DNA of 6,329 bases from an uncultured Clostridia bacterium (GTDB lineage: Bacteria > Bacillota > Clostridia > TANB77 > CAG-508): the NCBI GenBank assembly GCA_949077355.1, contig CARUQW010000056.1, positions 1-6,329 on the forward strand. Direction: 5' to 3'. Below the pieces are notes generated by a model, which was given only the letters and a program-made list of their open reading frames with translations, made no database searches and was not told where the DNA came from. Numbering within the stretch: position 1 is the stretch's first letter; the number at the start of each line of letters is the position of its first letter. Below are positions 1 through 5,480 of the stretch, piece after piece. The translations under genes were made by a program, and so were the position numbers.

Positions 1-66
1 CAGTCTGTTATGCAATTACAGACTGTTCGTAACTGGGAGTTACAAAGAAAAAATAGATTAACTTTT
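1..66 (+). repeat. Hairpin-bearing repeat, copy 1 (left part cut by window edge)
   Basis: Bases 1-66 match 1673-1738 at 61 of 66 positions; the differences are at 28, 30, 32, 56 and 59. The copy opens with a perfect hairpin, CAGTCTGT (1-8) and ACAGACTG (18-25), around a 9-base loop that is identical in both copies. A second hairpin follows: GTAACT (29-34), GGG, AGTTAC (38-43). In copy 2 this second hairpin is weakened to one mismatch and one G-T pair. Similarity stops after base 66, and the outer arms seen around copy 2 are not visible to the right. This is therefore either a truncated copy or the internal module of a larger element that begins upstream. It lies in the same orientation as copy 2. 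Confidence 0.85.
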
Positions 67-160
67 TAGAACCTACTCAAATAAAATTCATATTAAAAAT
101 ATATCATAAGAGTTTACCTTTTTCAAGGAATATTTAAATCTTCCTTTTACATATCTATTA

Positions 161-169
161 AAAGGTGAT
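161..169 (+). promoter_or_regulatory. Ribosome binding site fixing the TTG start of spoVB
   Basis: AAAGGTGAT ends three bases before the TTG at 173 and complements the 3' end of 16S rRNA (the GGTGAT part of the full AAGGAGGTGAT). The next in-frame ATG, at 197, has no such sequence before it, so the TTG start is preferred. Confidence 0.7.
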
Positions 170-172
170 ATT

Positions 173-1552
173 TTGAAAAAAACAAAAATTTTCTTTATGA
201 ATGGAATTATTTTGACAATAACCGCTTTTGTTATGAAAAGTATAGGAATGCTATTTAATTTATATGTTTCTAACAAAATTGGTTCTGAAGCAGTTGGTGT
301 ATTCAGTCTTGTTATGTCTGTATACCTATTTGCTATCACATTTGCTACCTCTGGATTAAGTTTGGCTTGTACTTGTATTGTTTCAGAACAATTTGCTAAA
401 AAAAATTATTTTGATGGATTAAAAGCGGTAAAAAGTTGTTGTATTTTTTCTTTGTTTTTAGGAGTTAGCAGTAGCTTTTTAGTTTTATTATTTTCCAATA
501 TAATTTCTAAAATTTGGCTAAAATCAGTCATTTCTCAAACGCCACTTTATCTAATTGCTGTGGGACTTCCCTTTATTAGTATTTCAAGTGTTATAAATGG
601 CTATTTTTCTGCTGTACGAAAAGCTTATAAAAGTGCTATTGCCCAAATTTTTGAATTATTGGTAAAAATCATCGTAAGTATTCTTTTGTTACATTTTTAT
701 GCTAATCAAAATGTTGAGACAATTTGTAATTGTTTAATTTTGGCAGATGTTATTTCTGAAGTTTGTTCTTGCTGTTTGTTATACATTTTCTATAAAATAG
801 ATAAATTAGCTTATAGTAATAGAGCTATTACAAATATTACTTTTAAAAAGAAAATTTTAAGGATAACTTTACCTGTTTCTATTACTTCTTACATTCGTTC
901 GGGCTTATCAACCTTAAAACAATTTCTAATTCCTAGTCGATTTGTTTTATTCGGCTTGCCTTATACCTTAGCTTTATCAGAATATGGAAAAATTAATGGA
1001 ATGACAATGGCTGTTCTTATGTTTCCAAATGTGTTTATTCTGTCTTTTAGTAATTTACTCATTCCTGAGTTTTCTGCTTTGCTTGCTAAACAATATAAAA
1101 AAAGAATAGCAGAAATTTGCCAAAAAGCTTTTTTAGCTACTTCTCTATTCTCTATTAGTATTAGTATCATTTTCTTTTTCTTTGCTAATGATATTAGCCT
1201 TATAATATTTCATAATTTAGAATGTGCTAACTATATCAGAATTCTTTCTCCTCTTATTTTATTTATGTATGCAGATACTATTATAGATAGTATGTTAAAA
1301 GGCCTTAATAAACAATTTGGTGTTATGATTTGTAATATTTTAGATTTATTGATAACCATTGGTGTTATCTATTTTTTAATTCCTTCCTTTGGTATAACTG
1401 GTTATCTTTTTGCTATCATTATAAGTGAATTATTTAATTTTTGTGTTAGCTTTTTCCAATTGCATCATACGATTGATTTTAAAGTACAACCCATTTTAGC
1501 TTTCTGCTTCTTATCATTTGCAATTCTGGAAATTGTTTTAGTTCTACAATAA
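173..1552 (+). CDS. spoVB: SpoVB-like oligosaccharide flippase (MATE/MVF superfamily)
   Basis: This is a 459-residue polytopic membrane protein that probably flips lipid-linked sugar precursors across the cytoplasmic membrane. Family knowledge: B. subtilis SpoVB is needed for spore cortex peptidoglycan, and relatives export wall or capsule precursors. The sequence is hydrophobic nearly end to end, with roughly 12 membrane segments. It has family-like blocks: an N-terminal GMLFNLYVSNKIGSEAVGVF stretch, GYFSAVRKAYKSAIAQ near residues 143-158, and, near 242-300, SGLSTLKQFLIPSR followed by EYGKINGMTMAVLMFP and LLIPEFSALL. These resemble the SpoVB pattern of an LIP motif, a YG.I.GM segment and an LxPE.S segment. 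It is shorter than the roughly 520 residues of B. subtilis SpoVB, but the repertoire of helices looks complete. The start is TTG. No convincing promoter was found in 67-160. Two direct repeat copies flank the gene. Another flippase of the same superfamily, such as a Wzx-like protein, is the main alternative. Confidence 0.85.
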   Translation: MKKTKIFFMNGIILTITAFVMKSIGMLFNLYVSNKIGSEAVGVFSLVMSVYLFAITFATSGLSLACTCIVSEQFAKKNYFDGLKAVKSCCIFSLFLGVSSSFLVLLFSNIISKIWLKSVISQTPLYLIAVGLPFISISSVINGYFSAVRKAYKSAIAQIFELLVKIIVSILLLHFYANQNVETICNCLILADVISEVCSCCLLYIFYKIDKLAYSNRAITNITFKKKILRITLPVSITSYIRSGLSTLKQFLIPSRFVLFGLPYTLALSEYGKINGMTMAVLMFPNVFILSFSNLLIPEFSALLAKQYKKRIAEICQKAFLATSLFSISISIIFFFFANDISLIIFHNLECANYIRILSPLILFMYADTIIDSMLKGLNKQFGVMICNILDLLITIGVIYFLIPSFGITGYLFAIIISELFNFCVSFFQLHHTIDFKVQPILAFCFLSFAILEIVLVLQ

Positions 1553-1672
1553 AAGGGCTTAGAGGGACATTTTTGCGAGGAGACGCACCTTTTTGGCAAT
1601 TTTTAGAATTTTAAAAACAAAAAGTTTATTTATTTTTTATGCAGTAACAATTCGGGGGGACCAGCAAAATTA

Positions 1673-1738
1673 CAGTCTGTTATGCAATTACAGACTGTTT
1701 GCAGCTGGGAGTTACAAAGAAAAAATAAATAAACTTTT
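1673..1738 (+). repeat. Hairpin-bearing repeat, copy 2, core of the inverted-repeat element
   Basis: This is the second copy of bases 1-66 (61/66 identical, same orientation). It forms the apical hairpin of the palindromic element, ACAGTCTGT (1672-1680) with ACAGACTGT (1690-1698), plus the descending arm AAAAAATAAATAAACTTT (1720-1737). That arm pairs with 1621-1638. The five differences from copy 1 are three transitions around 1700-1704, plus 1728 and 1731. Confidence 0.85.
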
Positions 1739-1798
1739 AAATTATAAAACAAATGGATATAAAAATTGCCAAAAAGGTTCGTCCCCTCTGGCAAAACT

Positions 1799-1843
1799 AA
1801 AAAAGAGGGATTTTCAGGAATGTCCCTCTAATCCCTCTTTTTT
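1799..1843. terminator. Bidirectional intrinsic terminator between spoVB and the SIS gene
   Basis: AAAAAAGAGGGATT (1799-1812) and AATCCCTCTTTTTT (1830-1843) form a perfect 14-bp stem around a 17-base loop, with T runs at the 3' side on either strand. It lies past the spoVB stop and 4 bases from the SIS gene stop, so it can end both convergent transcripts. The loop holds ATGTCCCTCT, the partner of the element's outer left arm. Confidence 0.8.
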
Positions 1844-1847
1844 AATT

Positions 1848-2984
1848 TTAGAAATCACCTTTGTAATCATACAGCTGAATTGCTTCTTTTGGAAAAGATT
1901 TAAATGGCTTTGAAATATCAATATTTAATTCTTCTCCAATGGCAGTTATGAGATAAGGACTTTTTGTCATAGCTTCAATATTCCATTGATTCGGCATCAT
2001 TGCTGCGGTTCCAATCTCAATATAATGTGCTGATTTTCCTTTGCATAATTTCGTTAAAAATTCTGCTAGACTTTCATCATATTGATGTTTGTAAAGATTT
2101 TTTATCTTATGTTCTGGATATAAAGATATTGCTATTTGACATCGATTTAAATTGATAACCAAAGCAAAATCTTGATGATATAATGCTGTACAACGTCCAT
2201 GTGAGAAATTCTTTTTTTCATGAAGTACGACATTGGCAATACCAGATTCTATGAATTTGCTCTCTAAATCAATAGCAGTTGCTAACGTATCCCATTCATA
2301 AAGAATATGGATAATTGGTGACCGCTTAATTGCTTTGGCAATCTCACAGATATTTAAATTAGAAACAAATTTCTTTCCTTCTACTAATGCCTTCTGATTC
2401 TCCTCCATTAGTTTGCAACTCCAATTATCATCTAAAATGATTGTTGGCGCAAGTGTCGCAAGCATTGAAATAATACCTCTTTCCTTTCCTGTTGTATCAT
2501 TTGGATTGAAATAAGATATAATTTTCATTCCTTCTTTTTCTTGATAAATGTCTGCTAATTTTGTTTTTTCAGCACCAGTAAGAAGTACAAAGGGGTATCC
2601 TTTTGTACGGCACAATTCCGAAACGTACTGGATATCTGGTGTTCTTCCAGAATAAGAAATTCCCAATACTAAATTGTATTTTGGATTCCATTCTCCATTG
2701 TTAACATTGTCAAACTGTGTCAAAATTCTAGCAGCTGTTTGTGGCATAACTGCTTCTACATTTGGTGTTCGCATTTCATCACGAAGTGCATGCTTTGCAA
2801 AGAGTGCTGCTGCATAAGAAGCACCTGCACCAACGACTAAAATATTCATTGGTTTGAACTTATTGTCTTCATACAAATCCCACATGTAGAAGTGTAATTC
2901 TTCTGTTGCTTTTGTTTCTTCTGCTTTCCGAAGTCTTTCTGGAAGCAATTCAAGTTGTTGTCTACTTACAAATTTTTTTTTCAT
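1848..2984 (-). CDS. SIS-domain phosphosugar isomerase or phosphosugar-binding protein
   Basis: This is a 378-residue, probably cytosolic protein with two SIS folds, as in the isomerase half of glucosamine-6-phosphate synthase and related enzymes. SIS1 (about residues 45-185) has the nucleotide-fold-like VVGAGASYAA (50-59) and the phosphosugar loop ISYSGRTPD (109-117). SIS2 (about 205-345) has ESKFIESG (241-248) and NFSHGR (259-264), which match the E.LK.KE and KHGP positions of GlmS-like enzymes. There is no glutaminase domain and no DNA-binding domain, so it is neither full-length GlmS nor an RpiR-type regulator. The true substrate is not evident, and no sugar genes are adjacent. The start is ATG at 2984, seven bases after AGGAGG; an ATG at 3002 lies upstream of that site and is rejected. 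A run of nine A follows the start codon. It lies 91 bases downstream of the dismutase gene on the same strand with no terminator visible between them, so co-transcription is possible. Confidence 0.85.
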   Translation of the reverse strand: MKKKFVSRQQLELLPERLRKAEETKATEELHFYMWDLYEDNKFKPMNILVVGAGASYAAALFAKHALRDEMRTPNVEAVMPQTAARILTQFDNVNNGEWNPKYNLVLGISYSGRTPDIQYVSELCRTKGYPFVLLTGAEKTKLADIYQEKEGMKIISYFNPNDTTGKERGIISMLATLAPTIILDDNWSCKLMEENQKALVEGKKFVSNLNICEIAKAIKRSPIIHILYEWDTLATAIDLESKFIESGIANVVLHEKKNFSHGRCTALYHQDFALVINLNRCQIAISLYPEHKIKNLYKHQYDESLAEFLTKLCKGKSAHYIEIGTAAMMPNQWNIEAMTKSPYLITAIGEELNIDISKPFKSFPKEAIQLYDYKGDF

Positions 2985-2991
2985 TTTGTTT

Positions 2992-2997
2992 CCTCCT
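2992..2997 (-). promoter_or_regulatory. Ribosome binding site fixing the SIS gene start
   Basis: AGGAGG on the minus strand lies seven bases before ATG 2984. It sits inside the first codons of the longer possible reading frame (start at 3002), so the shorter protein beginning MKKKFV is the real one. Confidence 0.85.
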
Positions 2998-3075
2998 AAC
3001 ATTTGTTTTAGAGAATTTATAGGTTATTATTTTATCGTATACATGTTATCATATATTTATGTAAAATTCAACACA

Positions 3076-3670
3076 TTATAGCATTATTTTTGAAAAGCGT
3101 TGGTTTACTTCATTCCAATTCACAATATTCCAAAAAGCTTGGATATAATCTGGTCTCTTAGTTTTATATTGAAGATAATAGGAATGCTCCCACATGTCTA
3201 ATATTAGAAGCGGTTCGCATCCCCATAAAGTTAAATTTTGATGTTTCTCGCATTGTAATACTTGAAGTTTGTTCCATTTCGGAACCCATACCAACAAACA
3301 CCATCCGTGAAGCTTCTACCATTTTACTTGCTTCATTGAATTGCTTCTTAAAATTATCATAACTTCCAAAATCTTTTGTTATTCTTTCTAGCAAGGCCAA
3401 GCTTGGCTCTGTTGGAACAGGCGGTCCCATGTTTTTAAAAAACAATTCGTGCAAAATAGCTCCAGAACCAAAGAAACTTAAGTTTTTTTCATAACACTTA
3501 ATATTCGAAAAATCATTGTTGTTTCTGGCCTGTTCTAGTTTTTCTTCTGTTTGATTCGTATTATCAATATATCCTTTATACAGTATCTGATAATGTAATT
3601 CTAAAGTTTCTTTTGAATAGTATGGTTCCAAGGCATTTAAAGGATATGGCAATTCTATCATTTTTAGCAT
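3076..3670 (-). pseudogene. sod: Fe/Mn-family superoxide dismutase, interrupted by a +1 frameshift
   Basis: Superoxide dismutase converts superoxide to oxygen and hydrogen peroxide. Residues 1-121 read in one frame (LPYPLNALEPYYSKETLELHY, then AILHELFFKNMGPP). The remainder reads in another frame (WCLLVWVPKWNKL, then LLILDMWEHSYYLQY and AFWNIVNW). Dropping one base, G at 3307 on the plus strand (C in the coding strand, between the Ser121 TCA and GGA TGG), restores ASGWCLLVW and a 197-residue protein of normal family length. All four metal ligands are then in place: His26, His74, Asp158 and His162. Gly70 with Gln144 resembles the Mn-type arrangement. As sequenced, translation would yield a 168-residue product lacking the C-terminal ligands, so the gene should be inactive. 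The insertion is not in a homopolymer. AGGAGG (3677-3682) sits six bases before ATG 3670. A sequencing error in an intact gene remains possible. Confidence 0.9.
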
Positions 3671-3683
3671 ACAAAACCTCCTA

Positions 3684-3700
3684 GTTATATATATTATAAC
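3684..3700. promoter_or_regulatory. PerR/Fur-like palindrome overlapping the sod -10 element
   Basis: GTTATATATATTATAAC contains GTTATA and TATAAC arms around five bases. The inner 15 bases (3685-3699) match 12 of the 14 defined positions of the PerR consensus TTATAATNATTATAA. The minus-strand TATAAT (3693-3698) inside it can serve as the sod -10 box; no good -35 was found. The position between -10 and ribosome binding site suits a repressor, but the region is very A+T-rich and chance matches are easy. Confidence 0.4.
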
Positions 3701-3738
3701 GATGTCATAAAAATGTAATATTTTTTACTGTTTTTTTC

Positions 3739-3747
3739 TGCTATAAT
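3739..3747 (+). promoter_or_regulatory. Extended -10 promoter for the gene at 3781
   Basis: TGCTATAAT is a perfect TGnTATAAT extended -10 motif, 33 bases before the ATG at 3781. No clear -35 lies at 17 bp, which extended -10 promoters can tolerate. It is divergent from the sod promoter in the 110-base gap. Confidence 0.55.
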
Positions 3748-3770
3748 AAAATTATATTACAAAAGATTTT

Positions 3771-3775
3771 GGAGG
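3771..3775 (+). promoter_or_regulatory. Ribosome binding site fixing the start at 3781
   Basis: GGAGG lies five bases before ATG 3781. The longer frame would start at a TTG (3769) overlapping this site, so ATG 3781 is chosen. Confidence 0.85.
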
Positions 3776-3780
3776 ATGTT

Positions 3781-4755
3781 ATGCTTTTTTATCATTTTGA
3801 TATGTTAGATAATTTTATAAAAAGTGACTTGATTTATCATTTAAAAATAGAAAAAGAAAATATAAAAACAATTATAAATTTATATGATAATAAAAAGAAC
3901 AGTCTTCTAGCCATTACAAATCATATGCTTGAAATCGATGATTTTATCGCTAAAAATAAAATTGAAGACTTTTATGATACAGTTTCTTTGTTGAAACAAT
4001 CTTTTGAAGATGTGAATATAATTCAAAATTTGGCTTTAAAACTAGAAAAAGATTTAACTTCAACCATTGCTTTGTATGACAATGGTCTTGAAAATAATCA
4101 AGATGAAATCAAAGCAAATTTAGTAGAATACAACAAACAGCGAGATGAATTATCACATAATATGCTAATCTTTGAAAAGCTTAATACTTCTATTTTAAAT
4201 ACTGTCGTTACCTTTGCTTTTACTTGCTATTCCAATAAGAAAATAAAAAAACAAGAATTTGAAACGGATGAAGTTTTGATTGAGAAAAATAAATTAAAAA
4301 CAGACATTGATTTAGAACCTTATGACCATAATCTTCTAATTATTTCGGAAAAAGAACAAAAAGCTTATTTACCTTTCTTCTATTCCGAAGTAGAAAGAAT
4401 TTTTAAAAATTCTAATTATGCTTATCCAACTTTGCAGAATGTAGTAGATGATTTATACGTTTTAGATTTAAATCGATTTAAAAATTCAGCTATTGCAAGG
4501 TTTAGAGAAAGTTTTCATTTAATCAGAAACAAAGAAAAAGATTCTCTTGCCAAAGCTTTTGACTTAGGACTAGAATTAATGTTTAAATCTGAGTTGAATC
4601 CAATTATTATAGCAGCTTGTCGAAATCTAGATGAATTAGATATCTATTTGGATTGTTTAGAGAAAAATGAATTACATGATTTTACTTGCTTTGCTATAAA
4701 ATTTGAGATGATGCCACAAGTAATTAAAAACAAAAAAAATACCTTTTCAATTTAA
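3781..4755 (+). CDS. Uncharacterised helical protein with coiled-coil-like N-terminal half
   Basis: I do not recognise this 324-residue protein as a named family. There is no signal peptide or clear membrane segment, so it is probably cytosolic. Residues about 20-140 are charged and mostly helical, with heptad-like spacing of Leu/Ile (for example TVSLLKQSFEDVNIIQNLALKLEKDL), which suggests a coiled coil. A polar, Lys/Glu-rich linker at about 151-180 joins this to a denser C-terminal part (about 182-316). That part starts NLLIISEKEQKAYLPFF and includes TLQNVVDDLYVLDLNRFKN, ARFRESFHLIRNKEK, DLGLELMF, and PIIIAACRNLDELDIYLDCLEKNELHDF. This looks like a conserved globular domain, perhaps of lineage-restricted distribution. 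It has its own extended -10 promoter and a strong ribosome binding site. Its stop codon lies inside the terminator hairpin that follows. The sortase gene begins 38 bases downstream on the same strand, but a shared role is only a guess. Confidence 0.85.
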   Translation: MLFYHFDMLDNFIKSDLIYHLKIEKENIKTIINLYDNKKNSLLAITNHMLEIDDFIAKNKIEDFYDTVSLLKQSFEDVNIIQNLALKLEKDLTSTIALYDNGLENNQDEIKANLVEYNKQRDELSHNMLIFEKLNTSILNTVVTFAFTCYSNKKIKKQEFETDEVLIEKNKLKTDIDLEPYDHNLLIISEKEQKAYLPFFYSEVERIFKNSNYAYPTLQNVVDDLYVLDLNRFKNSAIARFRESFHLIRNKEKDSLAKAFDLGLELMFKSELNPIIIAACRNLDELDIYLDCLEKNELHDFTCFAIKFEMMPQVIKNKKNTFSI

Positions 4756-4765
4756 GGTATTTTTT
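4734..4765 (+). terminator. Intrinsic terminator overlapping the stop of the 3781 gene
   Basis: AAAAAATACCTT (4734-4745) pairs with AAGGTATTTTTT (4754-4765) around an 8-base loop, followed by more T residues. The stop codon TAA (4753-4755) is inside the hairpin. It separates this gene from the sortase gene, though partial read-through could supply sortase mRNA. Confidence 0.75.
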
Positions 4766-4793
4766 CTTATTTTTTGTATAAACTAAATTTATT

Positions 4794-5447
4794 ATGAATC
4801 AGATTTTAGTTACAAAATCAAATAAAAATGATAAAGATTTCAAATTAGAACCATACTCTCGTAAGTCACATTATAAAAGAGACTGGTTTAAGTTTCAATT
4901 TGCCTTTTCTCTCTGTATAATAACACTATCTATTTTAGGTACTTCTTTCTATCTTTATCAATTAAGTAAAAAAGAAGATTTTTCCGATAAATTACTTGCC
5001 AACTACAATATTTATCGATTATATAGTTCTCGAGAAGATGCATCGCCACAAGAAAATCCAAATGGTTTATTTGGTATTATCGAAATCCCAAAAATTAATT
5101 TATATTATCCTGTTTTTTCTGAATTAACAGAAGAATTGCTAAAGATTTCTCCTTGTAAATTTTATGGCGATACACCTGCTACCAATGGTAATATCTGCAT
5201 TGCTGGACACAATTATGATAATTCGTTATTTTTTAGTAAAATATCTTCCTTATCATCCAATGATGAAATCTTTATTTTTGACAATAATGGTATGAAATAT
5301 ATTTATTTTGTTTACGATATTTATGAAGTTTCTCAATCAGATCTTTCGCCTGTTTTAAATTATGAGATAAATCAAAAAATATTAACTCTTGTTACCTGTA
5401 ATAATTTCAATTCTAACCGTATCATTATAAAAGCAAAACAAAAATAG
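4794..5447 (+). CDS. Membrane-anchored sortase (cysteine transpeptidase)
   Basis: This 217-residue sortase cuts LPxTG-type signals between Thr and Gly and attaches the protein to the cell wall. Residues about 34-56 form one N-terminal membrane anchor, preceded by a basic cytoplasmic stretch. The catalytic domain starts near 91 (GLFGIIEIPKINL). It has the three active-site residues: His139 in CIAGHNYDNSLFF, Cys202 in LTLVTCNN, and Arg209 in NSNRIII. Only six residues separate Cys and Arg, a compact version of the loop that shapes substrate choice, and the enzyme ends soon after, as in short single-anchor sortases. The subclass is not certain. ATG 4794 is the only reasonable start: an in-frame TAA lies at 4779-4781 and the next Met is residue 167. 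No ribosome binding site precedes it. It converges on an LPKTG protein gene, its likely substrate, across a shared terminator. Confidence 0.93.
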   Translation: MNQILVTKSNKNDKDFKLEPYSRKSHYKRDWFKFQFAFSLCIITLSILGTSFYLYQLSKKEDFSDKLLANYNIYRLYSSREDASPQENPNGLFGIIEIPKINLYYPVFSELTEELLKISPCKFYGDTPATNGNICIAGHNYDNSLFFSKISSLSSNDEIFIFDNNGMKYIYFVYDIYEVSQSDLSPVLNYEINQKILTLVTCNNFNSNRIIIKAKQK

Positions 5448-5476
5448 AAGCTCTTACAAAGCTCCTATTTTTGTTT
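5436..5476. terminator. Bidirectional terminator shared by the sortase and LPKTG genes
   Basis: AAACAAAAATAG (5436-5447) plus AGCT (5449-5452) pairs with AGCT (5460-5463) plus CTATTTTTGTTT (5465-5476), 16 bp with one mismatch (5448/5464) and a 7-base loop. The sortase stop TAG (5445-5447) lies within the stem. The LPKTG gene stop is 4 bases away on the other side. A-rich and T-rich flanks allow termination on both strands. Confidence 0.8.
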
Positions 5477-5480
5477 GTTA

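Larger units (their letters stand above)
1554..1843. mobile_element. Nested long inverted-repeat element, MITE-like or structured RNA
   Basis: The gap after spoVB folds on itself almost completely. The outer arm 1559-1570 is the exact complement of 1820-1831, extending to 1554-1557/1833-1836 past one mismatch. The next arm, 1571-1605, pairs with 1760-1796 with two mismatches and a two-base bulge, including a perfect 19-bp run (1587-1605/1760-1778). Then 1621-1638 pairs perfectly with 1720-1737 (18 bp), and 1672-1680 pairs with 1690-1698 (9 bp). It has no coding capacity for a transposase. TA dinucleotides at 1560-1561 and 1829-1830 flank GAGGGACAT/ATGTCCCTC ends, as expected of a non-autonomous element with TA target duplication, but pairing extends beyond them, so the boundaries are uncertain. 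The GAGGGACA...TGTCCCTC ends recall short palindromic repeats dispersed in many Firmicutes. A folded non-coding RNA is the alternative. Confidence 0.6.

Noticed and set aside
127..158. Possible sigma-E-like sporulation promoter (GAATATT, then CATATCTAT) before spoVB
   Set aside because: The predicted start would fall on the ribosome binding site at 161-169, and the match to the consensus is loose.
88..339. Minus-strand frame over the start of spoVB
   Set aside because: Antisense to a strongly supported gene, with no ribosome binding site or family resemblance.
961..1170. Minus-strand frame inside spoVB
   Set aside because: Antisense shadow of a conserved part of the flippase.
1..1738. Integron-like cassette (gene bracketed by hairpin recombination sites)
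   Set aside because: The repeats lack the paired GTTRRRY and RYYYAAC core sites of attC, and there is no integrase or second cassette in view.
1593..1913. Open frame of 106 codons across the palindromic element on the plus strand
   Set aside because: It runs through the inverted arms and the terminator, and overlaps the SIS gene 3' end. It has no ribosome binding site and no recognisable protein character.
3003..3075. Separate promoter for the SIS gene in the gap after sod
   Set aside because: TTGAAT followed at 17 bp by TAACAT and other weak combinations exist, but none is better than expected in such A+T-rich sequence.
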